Shown here: positions 1 through 7,325 of the stretch, in pieces
Position numbering within the stretch: position 1 is the first letter of the stretch
Layout: every line of letters begins with the position of its first letter
DNA from: Ectothiorhodospiraceae bacterium
GTDB lineage: Bacteria > Pseudomonadota > Gammaproteobacteria > Nitrococcales > Aquisalimonadaceae
Reading direction: 5' to 3'
Assembly (NCBI GenBank): GCA_020831845.1
Contig: JAFIFV010000097.1
Coordinates: 82,593-146,592, forward strand
Length of the DNA stretch: 64,000 nt
Notes under the pieces: generated by a model
Database searches by the model: none
Seen by the model: only the letters and a program-made list of their open reading frames with translations
What the model was told of the DNA's origin: nothing
Position numbers and translations under genes: made by a program

Positions 1-109
1 GGCAGCGATCGAGCACCTCAAGCGTGCCGTGGAACTGGATGACCGCATCGGCGTGAAGAAGGATATCGAGCGCCTCGAGCGCGAGTTGAAAAACGCAGCC
101 TCCGGCTGA
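1..109 (+). CDS. Terminase small subunit-like protein (gpM), C-terminal end only
   Basis: Only the last 35 codons are in the window, in the frame beginning at base 2 and ending in TGA at 107-109. They encode a charged helix rich in Glu, Lys and Arg. The identity rests on position: in P2-family phages the gene just before the head-completion gene L is M, the small terminase subunit that recognises the packaging site. No diagnostic motif is visible in so short a piece. Another late head protein is possible. Confidence 0.5.
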   Translation, partial: AAIEHLKRAVELDDRIGVKKDIERLERELKNAASG

Positions 110-209
110 GGCCGCATTGAGTCGGAAACCCCGGCGCCAGGCGGCGCGGCGCTGATTGCGGAACTCCTCCCCGCATGACGCGCCGCCCACCGCCTCCAAG
201 GAATTCGCC

Positions 210-671
210 ATGAGTTTCGTCGCAGCAAACGGCACCGACAGCGCGCAGACCATCAGCAACAACGGCTTCTGGCCGGACCTGGAGCTGTCCACCTACCGGG
301 ACGCCATGCGCGTCGACAACGTCGCCACGGCGGAGCGGGCAGCCCACGCCTTGGAGGCGTCGATGCTCTCGGTCAACCGCCGCCTGCTCACGTTCCAGCG
401 CTATCAACAGGATGTCGGCCACGAGAAGGCCGACGAAATTCCCGCCCGCCCGGGTGAACGCGCCGGGGACATCATCCACCTGTACAAGCGCGCCGTCTGG
501 AACCTCGCCAAGGCGGAGTTGATCGAGCGGTACCGGGACTATGACGCCACCGGCGACGGCCACGGCCGCGCCGACGCGCTCGGCGACACGGTGGATGACC
601 ACCGCCGCTACGCCGCCTGGGCGATCCAGGACATCAAGGGCGAGCCGCGCACCACCGTGGAGCTGATCTGA
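210..671 (+). CDS. L: Head completion/stabilization protein (P2 gpL family)
   Basis: This encodes 153 residues. P2 gpL closes the filled capsid after DNA packaging and forms part of the connector to the tail. The ATG at 210 is preferred over 156 because AAGGA lies at a good distance just before it, and the protein then begins MSFVAANG. The middle contains FWPDLELSTYRDAMRVD, a conserved-looking stretch of this family (start of mature region), and a helical middle part ending in an HRRYAAWAIQDI segment. It overlaps gene X at the stop/start (ATGA-type junction at 671), the usual tight late-operon packing. Confidence 0.88.
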   Translation: MSFVAANGTDSAQTISNNGFWPDLELSTYRDAMRVDNVATAERAAHALEASMLSVNRRLLTFQRYQQDVGHEKADEIPARPGERAGDIIHLYKRAVWNLAKAELIERYRDYDATGDGHGRADALGDTVDDHRRYAAWAIQDIKGEPRTTVELI

Positions 672-877
672 TGGAAGAGGCGATCGCGCGCCAGGGGGAC
701 ACGGTGGACCTGATCTGCCATCGCCACTACGGCTACACCGCCGGCATCACGGAGGCCGTCTACCGGGCGAATCGCGGCCTTGCGGAACTCGGCCCCATTC
801 TGCCCGTGGGCACGCGGGTCAAGCTCCCTCGGCGCACGGAGAAGAAGATCCGCCCCACCGTGAAGCTGTGGGACTGA
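671..877 (+). CDS. X: Tail protein X (P2 gpX family, LysM-like)
   Basis: A 68-residue protein. The family is a small phage tail protein with a LysM-like fold thought to act in tail assembly. Visible features are the opening QGDTVDLICHRHYG and the later PVGTRVKLP, the typical pattern of the two ends of a LysM-like module. It begins inside the stop codon of gene L and lies directly before the lysis genes, exactly as in P2. The C-terminal RRTEKKIRPTVKLWD tail is also typical of gpX proteins. Confidence 0.9.
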   Translation: MEEAIARQGDTVDLICHRHYGYTAGITEAVYRANRGLAELGPILPVGTRVKLPRRTEKKIRPTVKLWD

Positions 878-903
878 CAGGCGAGAAGATGACAGGAGCA
901 ATG

Positions 904-1248
904 ATGGCCGAACCCAGCACCACTGCCGTGGCCGCCGGCACCGCCGGCGTCGTAACCGGCGCCGCACTCCTCCCGGGTATCGACGCCGGGGCTCTCCTCG
1001 GGGCCTGCGCTGGCGCCACGCTGTTCGTCATGAGCGCCAAGGATCTGGGCGTCACCACCCGGATCCTCTACCTCGCCATTGCCCTGGTCATGGGCTATCT
1101 CGGCGGTCCCTCCGTGCTGGGGCACATCTTCGATGAACCCGCGGTCAGCGCATTCGTTTTCGCGGCCGGCGTCGTGGGGTTGGGCAACAAGATCATCTCG
1201 GGGGTGGAAAAGATCGACATCAACCGCTGGTTTCGACCAAAGGGGTAA
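904..1248 (+). CDS. Putative phage holin (gpY-like membrane protein)
   Basis: A 114-residue protein with about three hydrophobic stretches: GTAGVVTGAALLPG, ILYLAIALVMGYLG and VSAFVFAAGVVGLG. It ends in a charged tail KIDINRWFRPKG. Holins make the membrane lesion that times lysis. P2 gene Y occupies this slot between X and the endolysin. The ATG at 904 is chosen because AGGAG sits at 894-898; the earlier in-frame starts at 868, 889 and 901 have no good site. A second membrane protein follows 2 bp downstream, so the pair may form a holin/antiholin or two-component hole. Confidence 0.72.
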   Translation: MAEPSTTAVAAGTAGVVTGAALLPGIDAGALLGACAGATLFVMSAKDLGVTTRILYLAIALVMGYLGGPSVLGHIFDEPAVSAFVFAAGVVGLGNKIISGVEKIDINRWFRPKG

Positions 1249-1250
1249 CC

Positions 1251-1529
1251 ATGTCCGCATGGCTTCCTAACCTGATCGCCTCACTGGCCTGCCTGGCCAT
1301 CGCCCTGCGCCTGCTGACCTTCCGCAAGGGCCGGCGGCGCCATAGCGTACTCTGGGCGGCACTCGCCTGGGCGTTGATCAACGTCTGCGTTGCCGCCGCC
1401 ATCCTGTTCCTGCCGCCGTTCGAGCCCAGGCCCCTCACCTGGGTGGCGGCGGTGCTCTTCGTGCTCCTGGCCATCCGGGTGTTCCGCTGCCGGGGCAACG
1501 TGGCAAAGCTCTGGAGACTACGCACATGA
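1251..1529 (+). CDS. Small three-helix membrane protein, putative second holin
   Basis: This encodes 92 residues with three hydrophobic segments (LIASLACLAIALRLLTF, VLWAALAWALINVCVAAAILFL and WVAAVLFVLLAIRVF) separated by a basic loop, RKGRRRH. The topology and the position between a holin-like gene and the endolysin fit the putative 3TM phage holin families. Its stop overlaps the start of the endolysin gene (ATGACG at 1526), so the two are probably translationally coupled. Which of the two membrane proteins is the true holin cannot be told from sequence. Confidence 0.65.
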   Translation: MSAWLPNLIASLACLAIALRLLTFRKGRRRHSVLWAALAWALINVCVAAAILFLPPFEPRPLTWVAAVLFVLLAIRVFRCRGNVAKLWRLRT

Positions 1530-2320
1530 CGATGAGGCGCGGTGATTCCGGCCCCCGGGTAGAACGGCTGCAGAAAAAACTGGTTCGGCACGGCCACGAC
1601 ATCGCCGTCGATGGCCTGTTCGGGCCCCAGACGGAGCGCGCGGTCCGCGCATTCCAACAGAGCCTTAACCTGGTCGTGGATGGAATCGCCGGCCCCCGCA
1701 CGCTCGACGCCCTGCGCGGTGATCTGGACGCTCGCCACCTGACCGAGGCCGACCTGGAAGACGCCGCCGCCACCCTGCAGGTGGACCTGCCGTCCGTCCA
1801 CGCGGTGGCTGAAGTGGAAAGCCGTGGCGCGGGATTCCTGACGGATGGACGGCCCCAGCTCCTGTTCGAACGCCACATCTTTCGGCGCCGCCTGGAGCAC
1901 CACGGCGTTGATCCGGTGCCACATGCCACGGCACGGCCCGACCTCGTGAACACCAGGACCGGTGCCTACAAGGGTGGCGTGCACGAACACGCCCGTCTGG
2001 CGGCCGCGTCGAAAATCCACCCCTGCGCGGCCATCGAGTCGGCCAGCTGGGGCCGCTTCCAAATCATGGGCTTCCACTGGGAATCCCTGGGCTACGCCGG
2101 CGCGCCCGACTATCGCGGCGCGATGGAAACCAGCGAAGGGCATCACCTGGATGCCTTCGTGCGCTTCATCAAGGCGGACCAAGCCCTGCACGCGGCCCTC
2201 CGTGAACGTGATTGGACCACCTTCGCGCGGGGGTACAACGGCCCCAGCTACGCCAAGAACCGTTACGACGAACGCCTGGCGGAAGCCTGGCAGCGACACA
2301 AGGAGGGGGCACGGGAGTGA
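1526..2320 (+). CDS. Endolysin: peptidoglycan-binding domain plus N-acetylmuramidase
   Basis: A 264-residue cytoplasmic lysis enzyme. Residues 1-65 form a PG_binding_1 module with the pattern RRGDSGPRVERLQKKL ... VDGLFGPQTERAVRAFQ. From about residue 75 onward the protein resembles the N-acetylmuramidase (DUF3380) family: AVAEVESRGAGF at about 93-104 carries the likely catalytic glutamate, followed by LFERHIFRRRL and a SWGRFQIMGFHW segment. The enzyme would cut the glycan backbone after the holin opens the membrane. No signal peptide is seen, so export depends on the holin. The domain order (binding module first) differs from the short P2 gpK lysozyme, so this is a module replacement. Confidence 0.9.
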   Translation: MTMRRGDSGPRVERLQKKLVRHGHDIAVDGLFGPQTERAVRAFQQSLNLVVDGIAGPRTLDALRGDLDARHLTEADLEDAAATLQVDLPSVHAVAEVESRGAGFLTDGRPQLLFERHIFRRRLEHHGVDPVPHATARPDLVNTRTGAYKGGVHEHARLAAASKIHPCAAIESASWGRFQIMGFHWESLGYAGAPDYRGAMETSEGHHLDAFVRFIKADQALHAALRERDWTTFARGYNGPSYAKNRYDERLAEAWQRHKEGARE

Positions 2321-2556
2321 AGATCACGGCGACGCACGGCGACGGCTCGGTCACGGAGCTGGAACGTCTCGATGTTCAGGACGGCGACCTGATCAAGGTC
2401 AGTGGCGACACCTCGCCCGAGGCCCTCCAGCGGCTGGTGGAGCACGTTAAGCCGAAGCGGGTGCTTTTCCTGGTCGGGGACGATATCCACGTCCTCACCG
2501 AGGAGGAACGCCTACGGGTGGCTCGGCACCTCATCTCGCGGGAAGGCGCTGGCTAA
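2317..2556 (+). CDS. Small conserved-type phage protein of unknown function
   Basis: Seventy-nine residues, starting at GTG 2317, which overlaps the endolysin stop; the next in-frame ATG start upstream lies inside the endolysin gene. GGAGGGGG just before the GTG supports this start. The protein has no signal peptide or membrane segment. It reads as a small alpha/beta domain: VKITATHGDGSV, then GDLIKVSGDTSPEALQRLVE and RVLFLVGDDIHVLTEEE. It lies in the lysis cassette between endolysin and Rz. I do not recognise the family. Confidence 0.6.
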   Translation: MKITATHGDGSVTELERLDVQDGDLIKVSGDTSPEALQRLVEHVKPKRVLFLVGDDIHVLTEEERLRVARHLISREGAG

Positions 2557-3005
2557 TGCTCCGCATGTGGCTGGGCACGGGGCTCGTGGTGGCAATACTC
2601 GCCACGGCCGTTTACGTCCAAACCCTGCGACTGAATCATGTCCAGGAACAGCGCGACTCCGCCCAGGCCCAGGCCCGGGACGCCAAGGAAACCATCGCGG
2701 AACTGCACGGGCTCCAGCGCGCCCACGACGAGCAACGCGCCGCGCTGGCCGCACAAACCCAGGACCTCGAGCGCGAACTGAACCAGCGCTTGAGCCAGAT
2801 CAGGAGCCTCCAGGATGCGAATGAAGCGCTACGCGGCTGGGCTGTCAGCCCTCTCCCTCCTCTGGTTGTCCGCATGCGCCAGCGGCCCGCCATCACCGGC
2901 GCCGAGGCTTACCGTGAACATCTGCGCGACACCGGATCCCTGCCGCCTGCCGGCGAGCAATCCGAGGACCCACGGGGACCTGAACCTGCAGGTGGAGATC
3001 ACTGA
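2556..3005 (+). CDS. Inner-membrane spanin (Rz / LysB-like)
   Basis: A 149-residue protein with an N-terminal membrane anchor (residues 4-21, WLGTGLVVAILATAVYV) followed by a long Gln/Glu/Ala-rich coiled coil (residues 25-95). This is the classic i-spanin layout. Spanins fuse the inner and outer membranes in the last step of lysis. The Rz1-type gene begins inside it at 2815 in another frame, which is diagnostic for this class. It starts in the stop codon of the preceding small gene (TAATG at 2554-2558). Confidence 0.88.
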   Translation: MLRMWLGTGLVVAILATAVYVQTLRLNHVQEQRDSAQAQARDAKETIAELHGLQRAHDEQRAALAAQTQDLERELNQRLSQIRSLQDANEALRGWAVSPLPPLVVRMRQRPAITGAEAYREHLRDTGSLPPAGEQSEDPRGPEPAGGDH

Positions 3006-3099
3006 GGGCGCCTGGGCCGAGTGCGCGGCCAAGGTAGACGCCATCATCGCCTGCCACCGGCAGGCCCATGAGGACTGGCCGCATGCGGAAGCTGACTGA
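2815..3099 (+). CDS. Outer-membrane spanin lipoprotein (Rz1 / LysC-like), overlapping Rz
   Basis: A 94-residue lipoprotein precursor. A basic start (MRMKRYAAG) and hydrophobic core precede the lipobox WLSAC, with Cys21 as the expected acylated residue. The region after it is Pro-rich (SGPPSPAPR), as in other o-spanins. About two thirds of the gene lies inside the Rz reading frame in a different frame, and it runs on past the Rz stop. It pairs with the upstream i-spanin across the periplasm. ATG 2821 is an alternative start two codons later. Confidence 0.87.
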   Translation: MRMKRYAAGLSALSLLWLSACASGPPSPAPRLTVNICATPDPCRLPASNPRTHGDLNLQVEITEGAWAECAAKVDAIIACHRQAHEDWPHAEAD

Positions 3100-3529
3100 C
3101 CTGCGCGATCACTTGCTCAACAGCGTCCCGGAGCTCAAGCGGGGCCCGGACCGCCTTCTGACCTTCGTCGAGGACGGGAGCATTGAATTCTGGCGTGGGG
3201 ACAGCCTCAGCCACCTGTACCGAATCCCGGTGCGCGTGGTGGTCACCGATTATCGCGGATCCGCCGACGATATCGTGATCCCCGTGCTGGAATGGCTGCG
3301 AATCCGCGAACCGGGGAACGACCCACGGAACAGCATCAGCTTCGAGACCGAGATCCTCAGCAACGATGCCCTGGACCTGTCGCTGACCATCCAGGTCACT
3401 GAACGCGTCATCGTCACGGACGAGAACGGAGAACGGAGCATCCATCACGTGCTGCCGGAGCCGGAGCTCCGGATGGACCCCGGCGCCGCGTGGCAGCTCC
3501 TGAACCCGGACGGCGAGCCACATGAATGA
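3083..3529 (+). CDS. R: Tail completion protein (P2 gpR family)
   Basis: About 148 residues. gpR acts with gpS at the head-proximal end of the tail. The start at 3083 (MRKLTDLRDHLLNSVPELK) matches the family N-terminus better than ATG 3068. Visible family features are the opening LRDHL..SVPEL, a VVVTDYRGSADDIVIPVLEWL segment (about residues 52-72), and the later LDLSLTIQVTERVIV. It overlaps the Rz1 end by 17 bp and overlaps gene S by 8 bp, so R and S are likely coupled. Confidence 0.88.
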   Translation: MRKLTDLRDHLLNSVPELKRGPDRLLTFVEDGSIEFWRGDSLSHLYRIPVRVVVTDYRGSADDIVIPVLEWLRIREPGNDPRNSISFETEILSNDALDLSLTIQVTERVIVTDENGERSIHHVLPEPELRMDPGAAWQLLNPDGEPHE

Positions 3530-3986
3530 GGCGGACCTCAACCGGCTGGAGTCCTGGGCGGAGCCATTGCTCCGACGCCTCAGTGCGTCCGAGCGCCGCC
3601 AGTTGACCCGACGCCTGGCCGTGGAGCTGCGACGGAACAATCAGCGGCGTATGCACGGCCAACGCGCGCCGGACGGCCCCCGCTGGCAGCCGCGCAAGGC
3701 ACGGTCGCTCCGCGGAGGTCGCGGCCGCATCCGCCGGGGCGCCATGTTTACCCGCCTACGCACGGCCCGCTACCTGCGTATGCAAAGCCAACCGGGCTCA
3801 GCAACGCTCTACTTCACCGGCCGGGCCGGCCGCATCGCCGGCGTGCATCACCACGGCCGCCGCGACCGGATCCAACCCGGCGGGCCAATGTACGACTACC
3901 CCTCGCGTCCACTCCTTGGATTCGCCCGGGAAGACGTGTTGCTCATCGAGAACCTGCTCATTGACCACCTGACACCGCCCCGATAA
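3522..3986 (+). CDS. S: Tail completion / virion morphogenesis protein (P2 gpS family)
   Basis: A 154-residue, very basic protein (many Arg). The N-terminus LNRLESWAEPLLRRLS, the SERRQLTRRLAVELRRNNQRRM segment, and the later YFTGRAGRIAGVHHHGRRDR and YPSRPLLGFA are features of the gpS/phage virion morphogenesis family. It works with gpR in joining tail to head. The gene ends at 3986 and is followed by a 75-bp gap holding the likely late promoter of the V operon, as in P2. Confidence 0.9.
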   Translation: MNEADLNRLESWAEPLLRRLSASERRQLTRRLAVELRRNNQRRMHGQRAPDGPRWQPRKARSLRGGRGRIRRGAMFTRLRTARYLRMQSQPGSATLYFTGRAGRIAGVHHHGRRDRIQPGGPMYDYPSRPLLGFAREDVLLIENLLIDHLTPPR

Positions 3987-3994
3987 CGGGCACG

Positions 3995-4014
3995 TGTAAG
4001 CACCCTACCTTACA
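3995..4014 (+). promoter_or_regulatory. Ogr-type activator site, late promoter before gene V
   Basis: The dyad TGTAAG-N8-CTTACA (TGT at 3995-3997, ACA at 4012-4014) lies 48 bp before the V start. The same architecture is present before the sheath gene at 10659-10678. In P2 the Ogr activator binds TGT-N12-ACA around -55; the spacing here is N14. Position and pairing support an activator site for this prophage's own Ogr-like protein (22669-22962), but binding is inferred. Confidence 0.72.
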
Positions 4015-4061
4015 TCTCCCACAACTACCGGCGGCCTGCCCGCTCTGGCGACCATGGCGTC

Positions 4062-4541
4062 ATGAACACCGTCCCGGAAGCCCTAAGACTCATCAACAAC
4101 CTGATTCGCATTGGCGTCGTTCATGAGTTGGACGCCCCAAGCGCGCGCGTGCGTGTCGCCATCGGCGACATTGTCACCGACTGGCTGCCCTGGGCAGTGG
4201 CCCGCGCCGGCGCGGATCGCTCCTGGTGGGCACCGAGCGAGGGGGAGCAGGTGCTGGTTCTCTCCCCCGGCGGGGATCTCGCCGCCGGCGTCGTCATAGG
4301 CGCTCTGTACCAGTCCGCCCATCCGGCGCCGGCCGCCGACCGCCAGGTGCGGCGCACCGTATTTGCCAACGGAACGGTGATCGAGCTCGACCAAGAAAGC
4401 GAGCTGCTGATGGTCGCTCACCCCGGCGATGTCGAGCTGGCGGCGGCCGGTAACGTCAGTGTCGAGGTCGGCGGCGACCTGACGGCCGAGGCCGGCGGTA
4501 CCGTCATCGTGCGCGGCGCCATGGTGCAACTGAACCCATGA
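4062..4541 (+). CDS. V: Baseplate assembly/spike protein (P2 gpV family)
   Basis: A 159-residue protein. P2 gpV is the trimeric membrane-piercing spike below the tail tube. The N-terminal OB-like part has INNLIRIGVVHELDAPSARVR, with GEQVLVLSPGGDLAAGVVIGAL following. The C-terminal half is a beta-helix-like series ending VEVGGDLTAEAGGTVIVRGA. The gene is short compared with P2 gpV and ends without an obvious metal-binding tip; a separate PAAR-like protein follows immediately. It opens a new transcription unit behind the dyad at 3995-4014. Confidence 0.92.
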   Translation: MNTVPEALRLINNLIRIGVVHELDAPSARVRVAIGDIVTDWLPWAVARAGADRSWWAPSEGEQVLVLSPGGDLAAGVVIGALYQSAHPAPAADRQVRRTVFANGTVIELDQESELLMVAHPGDVELAAAGNVSVEVGGDLTAEAGGTVIVRGAMVQLNP

Positions 4542-4840
4542 TGCAGGTCGGCCGCGTGGGAGATATCGGGCTGGGCAGCTGCTCCGCCCACGACAGCACC
4601 AAGAGCATCACGGTAACGATTGTCACCGGCGCCCAGACAGTCCTAACCAACGGCCTGCAGACGGCAACGCTGGTATCCGTCGGCCTCGGCAGCTGCGGGC
4701 ATGCGGCGACGGTCGCCACCGTGTCGGCCACGGTCCGCGCCGAGGCGCTGGGCGTACACCGACGGGGCGACATCGGGATTCTGCCAGGCGGCACCTACAC
4801 GCTGATAACGGGCTCGCCCAACACGGTTGCAGGAGGATAA
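4538..4840 (+). CDS. PAAR-like tail-tip protein
   Basis: About 100 residues. The sequence starts MMQVGRVGDIGLGSCSAHDS and later has VSVGLGSCGHAATVATVS. The two Cys/His pairs (C-x2-H and C-x-H) and the repeated GLGSC turns resemble PAAR tip proteins that bind a metal and sharpen the gpV spike in phages and type VI systems. It overlaps the V stop codon. The gene probably supplies the tip that gpV itself lacks. Two adjacent ATGs (4538 and 4541) are possible starts. Confidence 0.62.
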   Translation: MMQVGRVGDIGLGSCSAHDSTKSITVTIVTGAQTVLTNGLQTATLVSVGLGSCGHAATVATVSATVRAEALGVHRRGDIGILPGGTYTLITGSPNTVAGG

Positions 4841-5545
4841 ATGCCGCATCCGCAGTCAGTACTGGACATTAGAATCGCCGAATTCCGCCAGGACTTCTAC
4901 GACGCGCTGGCGGCCATGGAGGCGCACACCTACGACCACTCCACCCGCGACGCGCCAGGCGGCGGCCTGGCCGGCGTGGGCGAGTATCAGCCGTTCTGGC
5001 AGGCCTACAACGCTGCGGTCCTTTCGTACCTGGATGGTTCCATCGGCAAGCAGTCGATGGCGGATTTCCTGCTGGGGCTGTTCTGCTTCCTGTTCAACTT
5101 CATCGCTCGAGGGCGCGGTCCACAAGCGCTGCATGACGCGAGTAACGCGGCCGCGATCTTCCGGTTGGACGGTCTCGTGGACGACGTGCTGTCGCGGCCG
5201 GTGGACTACTACGACGATTACACCTTTGACGACGCGGACCCCATGAACATCCTTGCGGAGGCGCCGCGCCTGGAAGCCGACACACAACGCGCCGGCGAGG
5301 CCTGGGAGCCCGATCTCGCCGCGTTCAACAACCTCAAGGGGCAGTACGGTGCCGAGGTGGCCGCCGGGTCAGTCAAGGACGTATACGAAGGGGCCGAGCC
5401 GCCGGCGCAATCCTTCGGCTCAAAGGCCGCCTGGGACGAAGTGTTCACCACGTTGAACTGGGCCTGGGCCTTCGGTGTGTTCGACGTCGGCCTGGACATG
5501 CCCCAGCGTCCACCCGACCCGGAACCGGACGGGGGCGGCGAATGA
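4841..5545 (+). CDS. Unknown protein encoded between PAAR-like tip and gpW
   Basis: A 234-residue soluble, acidic protein. No signal peptide or clear membrane segment is present apart from a hydrophobic stretch FLLGLFCFLFNFIA (about residues 76-89). The middle has NAAAIFRLDGLVDDVLSRPVDYYDDYTFDD, and the tail is Pro/Asp-rich (PPDPEPDGGGE). It starts right after the PAAR-like stop (TAA ATG) and overlaps gene W by 4 bp, so it is made with the baseplate proteins. P2 has no gene here. It could be a chaperone or a tip-associated cargo protein, but nothing in the sequence decides that. Confidence 0.6.
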   Translation: MPHPQSVLDIRIAEFRQDFYDALAAMEAHTYDHSTRDAPGGGLAGVGEYQPFWQAYNAAVLSYLDGSIGKQSMADFLLGLFCFLFNFIARGRGPQALHDASNAAAIFRLDGLVDDVLSRPVDYYDDYTFDDADPMNILAEAPRLEADTQRAGEAWEPDLAAFNNLKGQYGAEVAAGSVKDVYEGAEPPAQSFGSKAAWDEVFTTLNWAWAFGVFDVGLDMPQRPPDPEPDGGGE

Positions 5546-5901
5546 GCGGCATGGACAAGTACACCGGCAAACGGATCGACGGCATCGACCACATCCGCCA
5601 GAGCCTGATGGACGTGCTGACAACGCCGGTGGGCAGCCGGGTGATGCTGCGGGAATACGGTTCGCTCCTTCCCGAACTGATCGGTCAGCCGCTCAATGAC
5701 GCCACCCTGCTGCAGGCCTATTCCGCCATCGTCATGGCCCAGATCCGCTGGGAGCGCCGGATCCGCATCGAGCGCATCGTGAAACTGGTCAATGCGGACC
5801 AGCCCGGAACGGCACACCTGGTCGTGGAGGCCGTGCGTCTCGACACCAGCACCCCGGACGCGGCGCTCATCGACCTGGAAATGCCGTTCGGGAGGGCATG
5901 A
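5542..5901 (+). CDS. W: Baseplate wedge protein (P2 gpW / T4 gp25 family)
   Basis: A 119-residue protein with the typical gp25-like opening: DGIDHIRQSLMDVLTTPVGSR, then a VMLREYGSLLPELIGQPLND segment containing the conserved RxYGS motif. It would form the baseplate core with gpJ and trigger sheath contraction. It starts in an ATGAG overlap with the unknown gene before it and overlaps gene J by 4 bp, so V-PAAR-unknown-W-J-I is one tightly coupled series. Confidence 0.94.
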   Translation: MSGMDKYTGKRIDGIDHIRQSLMDVLTTPVGSRVMLREYGSLLPELIGQPLNDATLLQAYSAIVMAQIRWERRIRIERIVKLVNADQPGTAHLVVEAVRLDTSTPDAALIDLEMPFGRA

Positions 5902-6797
5902 TGGAACTGGATCTGAGCAGGCTCGCGCCGCCGAACGTCATCGAGGAGCTCTCCTTTCAGGAGATCTTCGACGCCCAGATGGCCGACTTTCTCGCGCGCC
6001 GCCGGGAACAGGATCTGGACTACCCAGAGCCGCCGCCGTCCGACCCCGTCTACCAGCAGATCGAGTCCAGCGCGTACCGCGAGATGGTCCTGCGCGAGGA
6101 ATTCAACGACCGCGCCCGCGGCCTGTTGCTGGCATTCGCCGCTGGTCCAGATCTCGACCATGTGGGCATGACCTATCACCGCACCGAGCGACTGGTGATC
6201 GATGAAGGCGATCCGGACGCCAACCCGCCCATACCGCCGGCCTACGAGAGCGACGAAGCCTATCTGGAGCGCATCCTGCTGGCGCTGCCGGGGTTCAGCA
6301 CCGCCGGCGCCAGGGAGGCCTACATCTACCATGCCCGCTCGGCCGACGGCCAAGTGAAGGACGCCACCTGCATCTCCCCGGCCGACGCCGAGGTCCTGGT
6401 GACGGTGCTCAGCCACTCGGGGGACGGTACGCCGGACGGCGAATTGCTGGAGATTGTCGAGTCGGCCCTGAGCGCGGAGGACGTGCGACCGCTGACGGAC
6501 CATCCCACCGTCGGAGCCGCCGACGTTGAGACCTACCAGGTGCGGGGGCATCTCTATATCGACGCCAGCGCCGATGCCGGGGTGGTCAAGGAGACGGCCG
6601 AGGCACAGCTGCGGGAGTTCGTTGATCGCCAGCACAAGCTGGGGCGCACTCTGTACCGAGACGCGGTGCTCGCGCGGCTCTATGTGGAGGGCGTGCGCTT
6701 CGTTGCGCTGGAGTTACCGGCGGCGGATATCGAGCGGGACGAGACCCAGGCCGCGTTTTGCTCCGGCATCGAGCTGGAGGTGAGCACGTATGAGTAG
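5898..6797 (+). CDS. J: Baseplate wedge protein (P2 gpJ family)
   Basis: A 299-residue protein. It begins LDLSRLAPPNVIEELSFQEI, the standard gpJ start, and continues with SSAYREMVLREEFNDRARGLLLAFA and a GPDLDHVGM stretch. Later, AYLERILLALPGFSTAGAREAYIYHA and VLVTVLSHSGDGTP are also typical. gpJ and gpW build the baseplate arms to which gpI and the tail fibres attach. The length fits the family (about 300). It overlaps gpI by 8 bp. Confidence 0.95.
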   Translation: MMELDLSRLAPPNVIEELSFQEIFDAQMADFLARRREQDLDYPEPPPSDPVYQQIESSAYREMVLREEFNDRARGLLLAFAAGPDLDHVGMTYHRTERLVIDEGDPDANPPIPPAYESDEAYLERILLALPGFSTAGAREAYIYHARSADGQVKDATCISPADAEVLVTVLSHSGDGTPDGELLEIVESALSAEDVRPLTDHPTVGAADVETYQVRGHLYIDASADAGVVKETAEAQLREFVDRQHKLGRTLYRDAVLARLYVEGVRFVALELPAADIERDETQAAFCSGIELEVSTYE

Positions 6798-7323
6798 TGG
6801 CCTCCTCCCCCCGAACGCCTCGCGGCTGCAGCGCGACCTGGAGGCCGCGACCGCGCGCCAAGGCACGGTGCCCGTGGAGCAGCTCTCCCGCGTGTGGAAT
6901 CCCGACACCTGTCCCGCCCGTCTGCTGCCCTGGCTGGCCTGGTCGGTCCGCGTGGACCGCTGGAACAGCAGCTGGTCCACATCGCGCAAGCGCCAGGTCA
7001 TCAAGGCCGCACTCAGGAACAACCGGCACCGGGGCACCGTGGGTGCCCTGCGCCGAGCCCTGGCGGCCCTAGGGATGGATATCACCATCCGGGAGTGGTT
7101 CGACTACGACGGAGAGCCGTACCACTTCCGGCTGGATATCGACCTCACTGACACCGAGTTGGACCAGGAAATACAGAACCGCATCCACGACATCGTCCGG
7201 CAGCACAGCAACGCCCGGAGCGTGCTCGAAGTCGTGAACTTCTTCCAACCGGTGACCGGTGATCTCCACCTGGGCGTGGCGGTCGCCGGCAGCGATGACC
7301 TGACCATCTACCCAGCGGAGTAG
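6790..7323 (+). CDS. I: Baseplate/tail formation protein (P2 gpI family)
   Basis: A 177-residue protein. Family features visible: LLPPNASRLQRDLEAAT at the N-terminus, ARLLPWLAWSVRVDRWNSSW, and RNNRHRGTVGALRRALAALG followed by DITIREWFDYD. gpI links the baseplate wedge to the tail fibre. The next gene, the fibre, begins 2 bp after its stop, so coupling is likely. Confidence 0.94.
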   Translation: MSSGLLPPNASRLQRDLEAATARQGTVPVEQLSRVWNPDTCPARLLPWLAWSVRVDRWNSSWSTSRKRQVIKAALRNNRHRGTVGALRRALAALGMDITIREWFDYDGEPYHFRLDIDLTDTELDQEIQNRIHDIVRQHSNARSVLEVVNFFQPVTGDLHLGVAVAGSDDLTIYPAE

Positions 7324-7325
7324 AC

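Noticed and set aside
1220..2299. 359-residue leftward frame
   Set aside because: Antisense to the endolysin and the upstream membrane protein. No start signal or motif.
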